Shown: positions 25,615 to 36,900 of the stretch, piece by piece
Position numbering within the stretch: the stretch's first letter is position 1
Layout of the letters: every line of letters starts with the position of its first letter
Source: Stramenopiles sp. TOSAG23-6
Taxonomy: Eukaryota > Sar
Reading direction: 5' to 3'
NCBI GenBank assembly: GCA_900128565.1
Contig: LT635919.1
Location: 1 to 53,677 of the forward strand
Length of the DNA stretch: 53,677 nt
Notes under the pieces: model-generated
What the model was told of the DNA's origin: nothing
The model's database searches: none
The model's input: the letters and a program-made list of their open reading frames with translations, nothing else
Made by a program: the position numbers and the translations under genes

Positions 25615-27879
25615 TTATTGTGAAGCTCCGGTGGGATTAGTTTTTCTCCACATCTCAACAATCTTTGGTAATTTATCTAAAGGTCTCTCGAAAACGTCAC
25701 CTGTATTTGCTACTTCTAACTGTAAAGCTAATCTTGTTCCTTGATCAATAGCACGATTTGCATCAAGCTCACCTGCATATTGAGCTCCACCAATACGAAA
25801 ATATTTAATGCCTGAAGCAATTAATGATGGTTCTAATTCCAATTTAGATTCCTGTCCAGCGCATATTACAATATTATCATTCACAAGAACTCGATCTTCT
25901 ATTTTATATTTTTCTTGAGATTTATCCTTCTTCGAATCTTTTGTACCTACCTTGGTTTTGATTGCAACATGAAGATTTCCTTCACTATCAATCTTTTTGT
26001 AAGAAACTCCACCAATCATCTCAACACCTAAATTTTTTAGGCCCGCCCGATGAATCCACCCAGTTGTTTTACCAAGGTTCTTGCCGTGTTTCACTGACTT
26101 GCGTTGCAGAAGCTGAACCTGTCGCGGACTTTTCCATTTTCCTTTTTTCGATAACAGACCTCCACGATTTTTATTTTGTTTGTCGACACCCCATTTGTTC
26201 ATAAATGTATCTACATTCAATGATGTATCATCTGATGATTCATGTGTTAATAACTCTGCTACATCGAAACCAATTCCACCAGCTCCTATTATAGCGACAC
26301 GAGAACCAACATCAGCATTTCCCTGCAATACATCTACGTAAGAAAGTACCTTAGGATGATCACTTCCAGGAATGTCAAGTTTCCTCGGTAGAACTCCGGT
26401 AGCTAACACAACAATATCAAACTTTCCTTCAATTAAATCACTTGGCAAAATCGTAGTGGAGAGACAAACGTCAACGCCATCTATTTCAAGTTGGCGATTA
26501 TAGTAACGTAAGGTTTCGTTGAATTCTTCTTTTCCAGGTATCTTTTTTGCCATATTAAACTGTCCACCAATTTCATTAGATGAATCAAATAGTGTTACCT
26601 TGTGTCCTCGTCGTGATGCAGTTGTAGAAAATGCCAAACCAGCAGGACCTGCACCAATAACAGCAACGTTTAATGATTCATTTGGTTTGACGGGTGATTC
26701 TACTAATTCGAGTTCATATCCAGCAGTAGGATTGACAAGACATGAAGCTCGTATTGCTTTAAATGTAAAATCAAGACATGCTTGATTACAACCTATACAA
26801 GTATTCACTTCATCCATTCTCCCCTCTTCCGACTTCATCATTATGTTTGGATCGGCAAGAAAAGGACGCGCCATCGATATTAGATTTGCTTGGCCTTTAG
26901 CTAAAACATTCTCGGCAACTTCTGCACTGTTTATTCTATTTGTGGCACACAGAGGAATATCAACCTCTTTCATCATTTTTTCAGTCACCCAAGTGAAGGC
27001 ACCGCGGGGAACTTTCGTAGCGATTGTTGGCACGCGTGCCTCGTGCCAACCAATCCCTGTATTTATAATAGTAACACCAACTTTTTCTAATGATTTTGCT
27101 AGAACTACAATCTCATCCCACGTGCTACCTGCATTGATCAAATCAAGCATACTAAGCCTAAACATAATTATAAAATCATCTCCAACAGCTTGTCGAGTTT
27201 GCCTTACAATTTCAACCGGAAAAGACATTCGGTTAGAATAATCACCACCCCATTCGTCTGTTCTATGGTTAACATGTTCAACAAGAAATTGATTAAGAAG
27301 ATATCCTTCTGATCCCATTATTTCAACTCCGTCATATCCGGCCTTTTTAGCAAGTTCGGCACATCGCACAAAATCAGAAATTGTCGACTCAACAGAATTT
27401 GCAAAAATTCCCTTTCCTTTGGACGAAAGTTCCCTGGGCGTGAACCAACCAATTGGAGCCTTAATAGGCGATGGGGCAACATTCCAAGGGTGATATCCAT
27501 ATCTACCGCTATGTAGTATCTGCATTGCAATCAGCCCTCCCTCTTCATGAACCGCCTCAGTTACTTCTCTGTGAGCTCGACTCTCAAAACTATTACTCAT
27601 TTTCCCAGCTAGCGGGCTTACTTTCCCAGCTCTATTTGGGGCTATTCCACCAGTCACTATAAGCCCCGCACCTCCTGCGGCGCGAACTCTATAAAATTCG
27701 GCTAAATTTTTGAGACCACCTCTTCCGGTAAATGGGTTACCTCCTACAACAGCGAAATCTTCTAAACCCAAGTGCATTGAACCCATAATACTGCGGTTTC
27801 GGAGAACATGACCTGATTTAAGCTGCAGTGGTGAAAAAAGATGCGTGAAAAGTTGTTTTCCACCTTTTATTGACGCCAT
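25615..27879 (-). CDS. FadH-type 2,4-dienoyl-CoA reductase / NADH:flavin oxidoreductase
   Basis: 754 residues. The N-terminal old-yellow-enzyme TIM barrel (about 8-350) binds FMN: G-S-M-H-L-G-L-E near the start, M-Q-I-L-H-S-G-R-Y-G, N-Q-F-L-V-E-H-V-N-H-R-T-D-E-W-G-G, and R-P-F-L-A-D-P. An iron-sulfur motif follows, C-I-G-C-N-Q-A-C then a further C about 12 residues on. FAD and NAD(P) Rossmann motifs are A-V-I-G-A-G-P-A-G-L-A (about 408) and A-I-I-G-A-G-G-I-G-F-D-V-A (about 528). This is the layout of bacterial FadH, which reduces 2,4-dienoyl-CoA during oxidation of unsaturated fatty acids. The length is slightly above the usual 670 because of insertions near residues 555-650. It may act in mitochondria or peroxisomes; I see no clear targeting signal. 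Bacterial ancestry is plausible. Confidence 0.85.
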   Translation of the reverse strand: MASIKGGKQLFTHLFSPLQLKSGHVLRNRSIMGSMHLGLEDFAVVGGNPFTGRGGLKNLAEFYRVRAAGGAGLIVTGGIAPNRAGKVSPLAGKMSNSFESRAHREVTEAVHEEGGLIAMQILHSGRYGYHPWNVAPSPIKAPIGWFTPRELSSKGKGIFANSVESTISDFVRCAELAKKAGYDGVEIMGSEGYLLNQFLVEHVNHRTDEWGGDYSNRMSFPVEIVRQTRQAVGDDFIIMFRLSMLDLINAGSTWDEIVVLAKSLEKVGVTIINTGIGWHEARVPTIATKVPRGAFTWVTEKMMKEVDIPLCATNRINSAEVAENVLAKGQANLISMARPFLADPNIMMKSEEGRMDEVNTCIGCNQACLDFTFKAIRASCLVNPTAGYELELVESPVKPNESLNVAVIGAGPAGLAFSTTASRRGHKVTLFDSSNEIGGQFNMAKKIPGKEEFNETLRYYNRQLEIDGVDVCLSTTILPSDLIEGKFDIVVLATGVLPRKLDIPGSDHPKVLSYVDVLQGNADVGSRVAIIGAGGIGFDVAELLTHESSDDTSLNVDTFMNKWGVDKQNKNRGGLLSKKGKWKSPRQVQLLQRKSVKHGKNLGKTTGWIHRAGLKNLGVEMIGGVSYKKIDSEGNLHVAIKTKVGTKDSKKDKSQEKYKIEDRVLVNDNIVICAGQESKLELEPSLIASGIKYFRIGGAQYAGELDANRAIDQGTRLALQLEVANTGDVFERPLDKLPKIVEMWRKTNPTGASQ

Positions 27880-28326
27880 AATTTCAAAGATACTTACTTC
27901 CAGAGTAGTTAGTTACAATGTCATCTGATAAGGGGAATAGGATTGGAACACACACAGAGCTACACGACTAGTGCCGACGGTAGCAAAATTTTCTAAGAAT
28001 CTGGTTTCTGTCAACAAAAACGGTCTGGTACACTTGTGTATATATCAAGAAAATTTAATAATAACTGCAATATTTAATTTAGTTTGTTTATTTGTCAAAT
28101 CTTAAAATAGAAAAATCATTGAAATGAAAATATATATTAAAAATGCAAATACAAAAATAAAACCCATAACAAACTAAAATACACTAGGTATTTAATGATG
28201 TATATCAGAAGGTACGATAAAACCTGGGAACTATGTTTTATTCATGCTTCTTCATTTTTATTTATCAAAATTAACACCGTGAATATTTTTTATCATTTTC
28301 AAATGTAACATTTTATTGCGATATAC
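27880..28326. other. AT-rich intergenic region
   Basis: This is the promoter side of the FadH-type gene and the 3' flank of the next minus-strand gene. I found no ORF, RNA gene or repeat that could be supported. Confidence 0.4.
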
Positions 28327-28818
28327 TCAACCTGTTTTTGCTTGTACTTCATAGTATTCTGTTCTTGGTTCTGCTGCGCGTAATTCTTGATGTCGTCTAT
28401 GCTGAATTTTCTTAGATTCTACCTCTTGCAGTTTGAATTCTTCATTTCCTTTCATCGAATCCTGCTCATTCATGCTCGTTATTGCGCCCTTGGAAGAGAA
28501 ATATGGAAAATCCACGTTACGACCTCGGAATAATGGGCGGTTCTCGAAGTTTACATCTAGAGGCCCATCTAGTTTTCTCCCACGACTACCAGTCCTCGAA
28601 CTACCCACAGCCGCAGCCGCTCTTTTCGCTAAGGAAGCCTCTTTCAACCCGGCGAGTTCAACATCCCTCATAATCAGCGCCCTCTCCGTGGCTCTGATCT
28701 GCGATTCAGAAATTGAAGCGGCTCTGACGTGATTGTAAACACCGTCTGTTGCTGCCATTGCAATACAAAGGACTCTAGAAAGCATGGCTGTTACGAATAT
28801 TTTTTTCATATATATCAT
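28327..28818 (-). CDS. Small predicted secreted protein, unknown function
   Basis: 163 residues starting at the ATG complementary to 28816-28818 (M-I-Y-M-K-K-I-F-V), with an alternative ATG three codons on. A signal peptide (KKIFVTAMLSRVLCIAMA) is followed by a helical stretch with many R/A/E residues and a dibasic G-S-R-G-R-K-L-D-G. The C-terminal half is polar (K-K-I-Q-H-R-R-H-Q-E-L-R). No domain is recognised. GC content is somewhat higher than in neighbours in the N-terminal half. The gene is divergent from formate dehydrogenase (346 bp apart). Confidence 0.55.
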   Translation of the reverse strand: MIYMKKIFVTAMLSRVLCIAMAATDGVYNHVRAASISESQIRATERALIMRDVELAGLKEASLAKRAAAAVGSSRTGSRGRKLDGPLDVNFENRPLFRGRNVDFPYFSSKGAITSMNEQDSMKGNEEFKLQEVESKKIQHRRHQELRAAEPRTEYYEVQAKTG

Positions 28819-29164
28819 TTCCGTTTAAATATATATGGTATTTAATCCGGGAAATGTGAGTTTGTTAGTAATCGGATAGAATACGAGGGATACTAGTAGA
28901 TCTAATTCAAAATTATGATACCTGTGGCAAGAGTATCCATTTTTTGTTTTTTTTTTAAATTTTATGGCCGCGCTCCTATTTCCGGGTTTCGTGTCATGTG
29001 ATACTATTAGCTAGGGTTAGGGTATGGTAGCAATTTTTAAAATGAATGGTGAGAATCAGCTGGTCACGTGGGCATTTTCCAAAATATCTTTTTCGCTGTG
29101 TGTCCACGGACAAGTCCTTTCCAAACAACCATTCGTTCTTAATTGTATTTTCCAAGTTTAAAAA
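28819..29164. promoter_or_regulatory. Divergent promoter of the secreted protein and formate dehydrogenase
   Basis: It contains TAGGGTTAGGG at 29012-29022, a CACGTG palindrome at about 29064-29070, and the first copy of a 23-nt direct repeat (29073-29095; second copy in intron 1 at 29292-29314). None has been shown to act as an element. Confidence 0.45.
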
Positions 29165-29314
29165 ATGCTGTCTCGCGCTCTTCCTCTCAAAACTCCTCTT
29201 GTCCGTGGATTCAGGGCTTCTGCAAGAAAGAATGACAAGGTAAGTTTGTACTTTTGAATGTATATGGTGTTGATAGTAATACTAATCTTGACATTTTCCA
29301 AAATATCTTTTTCG
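29073..29314 (+). repeat. Perfect 23-nt direct repeat flanking exon 1 of formate dehydrogenase
   Basis: The same 23 bases, beginning CATTTTCCAAAATATC and ending TTTTTCG, occur at 29073-29095 (5' flank or UTR) and 29292-29314 (intron 1), spaced 219 nt, with exon 1 between them. Confidence 0.85.
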
Positions 29315-30625
29315 TCTCCTTCTCACATCTATTGTTCTCTTTATATTTCCAATAATCCTCTCCTTAAACAACATATCAAGCTCATTCATATTTATTGGAT
29401 ATATACTTTTACATATAAGGTCCTTGTCGCTCTATATGCTGATCCAGTAAAAGGATACCCACCAAAGTACGCTCGTGATGACATTCCGCTAATTCAAGGA
29501 TACAACGATGGACAGACTACCCCAACCCCTGCTGGACGTGACTTCAAAGCAGGAGATCTCCTCGGATGTGTCAGTGGAGAACTTGGACTTCGCAAGTTCT
29601 TAGAAGATCGTGGTCATACTCTTGTTGTTACGTCTGACAAAGACGGTGAAGATTCCGTTTTCGAGAAAGAAATTGTTGACGCTGATATTGTAATCTCTCA
29701 ACCTTTCTGGCCAGCATACATTACAGCTGAACGTTTCGCTAAAGCTAAGAATCTCAAACACTGTATTACCGCTGGTATTGGTTCCGATCATGTTGATCTT
29801 GAAGCTGCTAAGAAACACAACTGCACTGTCACAGAAGTAACTTTCTGTAATTCTATCTCTGTTGCAGAACATGTTGTTATGCAAATTCTCTCTCTCGTCC
29901 GTAACTACATTCCTTCATACAAAACTGTTGTTGATGGTGGATGGAACATTGCTGATTGTGTTGAGCGAAGTTATGATGTTGAAGGTATGCATGTAGGCAC
30001 TGTTGCTGCTGGTCGTATTGGACTTGCTGTACTTCGCCGTATGCACCCTTTTGACTGCAAGCTCCATTATTGTGACCGTCATCGTCTACCAGAAAGCGTC
30101 GAAAAGGAGCTCAACCTTACTTACCATGCTACTCCAGAAGAGATGTACCCACACCTGGATGTCCTTACTTTGAATTGTCCTCTCCATCCAGAGACAGAAC
30201 ACATGTTGAATAAGGATTCAATCAAATTGCTCAAGCGTGGTGCATATGTTGTCAACACAGCTCGTGGAAAACTCGCTAACCGTGATGACCTTCGTGATGC
30301 ACTAGAAAGTGGTCATCTCGCTGGTTATGCTGGTGATGTGTGGTTCCCACAGCCTGCGCCAAAGGATCATCCATGGCGTTCAATGCCAAACCATGCGATG
30401 ACTCCTCATATCTCTGGTACTTCACTCTCTGCTCAAACACGATACTGTGATGGAGTGCGAGAGATTTTGGAGTGTCACTTTGACAAGAAACCAATCAGAA
30501 ATGAATATTTGATTATGCAAGATGGACAACTCGCTGGTGTTGGCGCACACTCTTACTCTGATGGAAATGCTACAGGAGGTTCTGGGGAAGCAGAAAACTT
30601 CAAGAAAATGGGAGGAAATATTTAA
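29165..30625 (+). CDS. FDH: NAD-dependent formate dehydrogenase, mitochondrial, two exons
   Basis: Join 29165-29239 and 29420-30625, 426 residues. Exon 1 (25 codons, rich in R/S/L with no acidic residue until its last codons) is a likely mitochondrial presequence. The intron has GTAAGT and ATATAAG boundaries. The mature part follows plant/fungal FDH throughout: G-C-V-S-G-E-L-G-L-R, T-A-G-I-G-S-D-H-V-D-L, S-V-A-E-H-V, R-N-Y-I-P, NAD-binding G-T-V-A-A-G-R-I-G-L-A-V-L (one G of GxGxxG replaced by A), catalytic arginine in N-T-A-R-G-K, and P-Q-P-A-P-K-D-H-P-W-R with catalytic histidine in M-T-P-H-I-S-G-T. It oxidises formate to CO2 with NAD+. The last codons and 3' UTR are duplicated at 37302-37506. 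Confidence 0.92.
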
Positions 30626-30813
30626 AGTGATAATATTTCGTGTATTTGTTGACATAGAATGAATTGGAATACAGTCTTCTTGTGTACTACTAAATAAAAT
30701 TGAGGAAAAAATATTTTATTTGCCTTCATAATGTTAGAAATCTTTTACACGCTTGATGCTCTCTCATAAAAGTTGATCTGCTCTCCAAAAATGTCCCAAT
30801 TAAGATTTAGATT
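30612..30813 (-). pseudogene. Truncated duplicate of the TPR-gene 3' end next to the FDH stop
   Basis: Sequence right after the FDH stop (from G-AGGAAATATTTAAAG onward) matches 37467-37654: first the FDH 3' UTR, then on the minus strand the C-terminal codons of the TPR gene (L-N-L-N-W... and the 'AGAGCAGATCAACTTTTA' stretch). Small indels break the frame, and the match stops at about 30813. It is a non-coding relic copy of the convergent FDH/TPR-gene junction. Confidence 0.8.
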
Positions 30814-30996
30814 ATCCCTCGTCGTAATATTCATTTGAATAAAATAAAATTTAAAAATTAAATTAACACGCAGAATGAGCTGCAGGTTTGTCAAAATTGT
30901 GAGAGCGAGTTTATTTACGTAGTTTTGTTTTCAAATCTTTTTGTTTTTCCTTTTTTTTTCCTATCTCTTTTTCTCTTTTGACTATCTATTTTCGAG

Positions 30997-33900
30997 ATGC
31001 GGTTTGTCCTTTTTCTGTCATGCCTTTCGATAATTCCATCGTCGATTAATGCACTTTGTACATGTGCGAATGGGACTCCAGCTGATGGATGCTCGAAGGA
31101 GGAAGAAAAGTGTAAGAGCTGTAATGGCGTGGACTTGGAGCAAGCTCGTTATATCCGAATTAGCACTGCAGCAAACAAGAACAAATGTTGCTTAAATTTG
31201 GCTGAAGTTGAATTGTATGATTCAAAGGAGCAAAAATTTGTTCTGAATGGGAAAGACGTATCGATGGATAGTACGTATAATGATCATGAGTCTGATGCAA
31301 GATACTGCGTTGATGGGAATACTACAGATCAAAAGTTGATGTGTCACTCAGGGACTGGTAGTGATAAGGAGCACTGGTTTTTGATTGATTTAAAAGATGT
31401 GATGACTCGAAATGCTGACAAAACGTTGAGTAAGATTAAAATCTACAATCGAGTGGGAAGGTTGTGGCAGAGAATCGAAGGAGGTAAAGTTGAGTTCTTA
31501 ACACAAATTGGACCCGACAAGGTTCTTTTGAAGTTGGATATCGTTGGCGCAAAAGCAACTTACGAATATAATTTGGAGAAGATTAATGTTAGGTATGAAT
31601 TGAATGATGAAAACAAATGCACTGAATGGGATGGAAAATGTGCTGTCGGGCAATTTTTGGATTCTGGCACTTCCGCTTGTAAAGATTGTGTAGCTGGAAA
31701 ATATTCTGCTGCTCGTGGCTCTTCGGCATGTACAGACTGTGTATCTGGAAAATTTTCTGATACTACTGGTTCTTCATCATGCCAAGCCATAAACAATTGT
31801 TACGGTAAGATAAAATTGAAAGAAGGTACAACGGTGTCCAATTCTGTATGTAGAGATCGATGTGATGATTCGGAGTATTTCGATACGAAAGCTGGTAAAT
31901 GCAAAGCAAGTAAAACGGATTGTGATGATATTAGAAAAATCATTAATCCTTCTCGCGATTTTATTTCCGATGATTATTGTGTATATAGAGACGAATGTAG
32001 TTTTTCTCCTCCTTCTAATGGAACGATAGGAACTTGTCCGAAAAGCTTGAAACTTCCTGCAGGGACAAGTTGTAACTTCGAATGTAATCCAGGTTTTGAA
32101 TTGAAATTAGAACCAACCACTTTAGTTATTCGTCCTCCAAAAAATTATTTTGTAAAAGGGTCTCAATTGGTATCAAAAACAACTATGTCTTCAACTAGTC
32201 TTTGTTTTCGTCTATTTTTTCAAGATGATAGGTTTCGAGATGCTAAACTTTGGTCATATTTTTACCATGATAGGCAGTGCTTTATTTATAACGAAGTACC
32301 AAAGAACGATGATTCCGAAACTATTTTGACGAAGTTTCCATCTGATACGGATCGTAGTAGTGATAGTGATAGTAGTAGTGATTCTGATACTGATGAAGAC
32401 TCAGAGAAGGAACGTACCACTGTGTATGGTCTAAGGGATGCTAAAACGAGGTGTGTAATAAAAAGATATGGTGGGGGTAGTAAGCTTCAACCCGTTACAT
32501 GTGTAAAAACAAACGTTTGCACATGTGAGAATGGAACAGCTGCAAAAGGAAAAGATTGTCCTAAAGATGGTGATCCAAAGTGCTTGAAATGTTCTTCTTC
32601 TTTTTATCTCTCTTCTTCTAATTCATGTGAAAAGACTACTGATTGTGATGCAATTGGAAAAAGTGAAGTAAAAGCTGCAACACCAACAACCGATGCAGTA
32701 TGTGGTCCTTTACGTGAGTGCACATGTAAAAATGGAACAGCTGCAAGAGGATCCATATGTCCAAAAGATGGTGATAAGAAATGTATGTCTTGCAATCAAG
32801 GTTATTATTTTCAGCAAGCATCCAAAAATTGTGTTCAAGTAAAAAATTGCTCTAAGCTTGGATTGAGAGTTAAAATGAGTGAAACACCATATTCTGATGC
32901 TATTTGTGGAGAAGAAAAAGTTTGTACATGTGTAAATGGTGTTGGAACAAGAGGTAAAACTTGTTCCAAACATGGTGAAAGTCATTGTTTATCTTGTAAC
33001 GATGGCTTTTATTTTTCAAAGGAATGGGACAGTTGTATAAAACATAAAAAATGTGATGAACTTGGATTGCAATTGAAAACGGCTGCCACTACAAACACTG
33101 ATGCAATCTGTGGAGAAGAAAAAGTTTGTACGTGTAAAAATGGAACAGAGGCAAAGGGAAAAGATTGTCCTAAACATGGCGATGAAAAGTGTGTCTCGTG
33201 TAATTATGGATTTTATTACACTTCTACTATGTGTAAGAAGAGTACTAATTGCAATGCCCTTGGCAAAGTAACTAAAGTTTGGGAAACGAAGACGACTGAT
33301 GCTATTTGTGGAAATGATAAGATATGTATATGTAAAAATGGTAATTTCTCCACAGGAACAAAATGTACGAGTAATGGAGTTTCAGGATGTGATAGTTGCA
33401 ACTCTGGTTATTTCCTTTTGGGGATGTTTGGGCGAATGTATTGTCAAAAATGTTACACCGCAACATTTACACGCGACAAATATGATAAAACGTGCCCATT
33501 ATGTGGTAAAGGCTATGGTGTTGAGCCGACAGGTAAAATTAAATGGATGAAAAATGGATATTGTGTTGAATGTCTTGAAAAAAATAACGAGTGGAATAAC
33601 ACTGTTGATGCATCACCTTGTGGACAACATAAAAAATGTCCCGCTGGACAAGGGTATAACTATGTGAATAAAGAAGATGCATGTATTCCATGTTCAGCTG
33701 GAAAGTTTTCAGATAAAGAAAATTATCTTCCATGTCAAGATGTAAAAAAATGTGCCACACAAGGAAAAGTTGAAAAAACTGCTGCAAGTGCAAAGAATGA
33801 TGCAATTTGCGGAGATGTTCGCAAATGTATATGTGAGAATGGAACGGGTGCAGAAGGATTAATATGTCCAAATGATGGTGATAAGAAATGTATTTCTTGC

Positions 33901-36900
33901 GATCAAGGTTATTATTTCCAGCAAGCGTCCCAAAATTGTGTTCAAGTAAAAAATTGCTCTAAGCTTGGATTGAGAGTTAAAACGAGTGAAACACCATATT
34001 CTGATGCTATTTGTGGAGAAGAAAAAGTTTGTACATGTGTAAATGGTGTTGGAACAAGAGGTAAAACTTGTTCCAAACATGGTGAAAGTCATTGTTTATC
34101 TTGTAACGATGGCTTTTATTTTTCAAAGGAAAAGGGAAGTTGTATAAAACATACTGATTGTTCCGATAAAAAAATGTGGATGAAAACAGCAGGTACTTCG
34201 ACAAGTGATGTTGAATGTGTTTCATGTGTACATGGAAAATCGATTTCTGAAGAGAAGAGAACAAGGCCACACGAATGTGGTGAATGCGATGCAGGATATG
34301 CGTTGAGGAAGGGTACATGTGAAGCATATGAAGGAGATTGTAAAAATGGTGATTTGGTTGAATTGAAACTTCGTACTGCTGATGATCAATGTGGTAGCTG
34401 TTTTAGTGGGTATGGTTTGAACGAAAAAGATAAAACATGTGAACCATGGGGAGGAACGTGCTTAAATGGTAATCTTGCTGAACAATGGGCTCGCATTCGA
34501 GCAAATGAATGTGGTAGTTGTGATGCTGGTTATGAGTTGACAGCATCAAAAAAAAGTGGTGGAGGACCAAAAACGTGTCAAGCATGTCCGAAAAAAATGT
34601 TCAATGGAGATGGTTCAGACAAACGATGTCAATTATGCCCAAATGGACGATACTTGATAAATTCAAAGGGTGCAAGTGTCAAAGATGCATGCAAAGAATG
34701 CGAAGAAGGCACTTTTTGTAAAGATGGAGAAAAAAAAATTTGTGCTGACGGGGAGTGGTCGGGCCTTGCTGCAACAGAATGTGGGAAATGCCGTGCAGGT
34801 TATGCATGTAAAAATGGTACAAAGAAGGAATGTGTTGCTGGAACGTACGCAAATGATGGCAGCACCGAATGTAAAAACTGCAGTGATCCACAATGGAGTG
34901 CTGCAAGGTCACGTTTCTGTTCCTTCTGCAAGTCGGGTTATGGAGTGAATAGCGGTGATGGTGGCTATTGCGTTGAATGTATTGAAAAAGACAGAAGCTA
35001 CAGCACGGAGGTGAATGCAAAACCATGTGGTCAACATGCGCCTTGTGGTCCAGGGACGGGATACAAATATGCGAATGAAAAAGATGCATGCATTACATGT
35101 GGTACAGGTTTCTTCTCATCAACTACAGACTACCGGCCGTGTCTGCCAAAGACGCATCCAACAAAAGATAAATGCCAAGATGGGTACAAATTTACGCTTG
35201 GTTCAAACGAAGAAGATTCTTCATGTGAAAAATGTGACAATAACACTATAGGAGTGGGTGAGTGGACAGGAAAAAATAATTGTACCATCAAAAGGTGTGG
35301 GCCTGGATATCACAATAATTCAGGTAATTCGAACAAGTGTGTTGTATATGCTGGTTCATGTAGTAATGGAAAGCTTCGCGAGATTGCAAAGCGACGCTTC
35401 GATGATGACTGTGCTTCTTGCAATGCTGGTTTCGTTTTGACAACTGGGAAAGATAGGAAACCAATCTGTCAAGCATGTCCAAATGGTTCGTATGCACAAG
35501 AAGGTACAGAAGATCATTGTACAGTTTGTGATGCAGGAACATATCTTGTAGATGCTACCGCTGTGAGAAAGCCATGTGTATCTTGCCCGCAAAGCTATGC
35601 TTGTACCAATGGGAAAATGACGAAATGTGAATTGACGACTTATGCAAATGGTACAGGCAATAAAACATGTTCATCGTGTCCTGCAGCTTTTTTTTGTGAA
35701 AAGGGAATTAAAAAAGTTTGCTATGAAGGCTATTATTCAGCGAAAGATGCCTCAGAATGCAAAGAATGTGAGGAAGGAACGGCATGTAGTAAAGGTGTGC
35801 AGCGTATATGTCCAGATGGAATGTGGACAAAATCGAAAGGTGCCACACAATGTGACACCAAGTGTCCAGGTGGCTATTTTTGCAAAAATGGCAAGAAGAT
35901 TGCATGTGCTGCTGGGACATATGCTCCAAAAGGGAGTACGGAATGCATACGTTGTACTGACCCACAATGGAGTTTTATGGGATCGGAAAATTGTTCATTT
36001 TGTAAATCAGGATTTGGTGTAGGGGATAGTTCTGCTAGTCCTTTGAAAGCTAATTACTGCGTTGCTTGCAACGAATCGAACACTTCTTGGAACGTAGCAA
36101 CAGATGAATCACCGTGCGGATTGCATGAGAAGTGTCCAAAAGGCATGGAATACAAACACGCGAACAATAAAGATGTGTGTTCTGAATGTAAAAAGGGTTT
36201 TTTTTCATCTTCAGTCGACTATGGTGCTTGCAAACCAGTGAAACAGGCAGATGCTTGTGATTATGGAACAAATTACATGCCTTCGAAAACAACTCAAGAA
36301 GATGCCCAGTGCACGAAGTGCTCGAAATGTTACAGAAGAGATCAAGTAGTTAGAACTTCTCATACAATTAAAGATTTGTTTAAACATGAAAAACAAAAAT
36401 ATTTCTGTGATTTATGTCAAAATAATCAACAATATTGTCGTTTTTGTATCTGCAATGTTGCAAAATGGAAAACAAGAGGAACGTGTGAAATTGAAGCATG
36501 TAAACAATCTTATAAAGTGGACAATGGGAAGCATAATTGTGTGCATTGCCATGCATCGGCGTCTCAGTTAAAAGGTTCAAGTTGTTTGCAATGTTTCGAT
36601 GATGTTACTAATTCAAATACAGCAAAAAATACATTGCAATTTGACAATAATTGTAATCCAGTAAAATGCAAACCGGGTTATGAACTGAGAGATTTTGAAG
36701 GAGAAAAACTTCTTTTTCTTCAAAAGAAACAACGTGATGGTTTTGGGATAGGCTGGAAGAAACTTTGTCTTCCATTTGCAGGTACTTGCAAGAATGGTGA
36801 CCTTATTGAGCAAGAAAAACGAACGAAAGACGGGCATTGTGGTTCTTGCTTCTCCTATGAACTGAAAGGAGATGAATGTGTTGTGAAAGGAAAGGGTGTT

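Noticed and set aside
33539-36580. Many minus-strand ORFs opposite the cysteine-rich gene
   Set aside because: Cysteine codons (TGY) avoid antisense stops and create spurious open frames.
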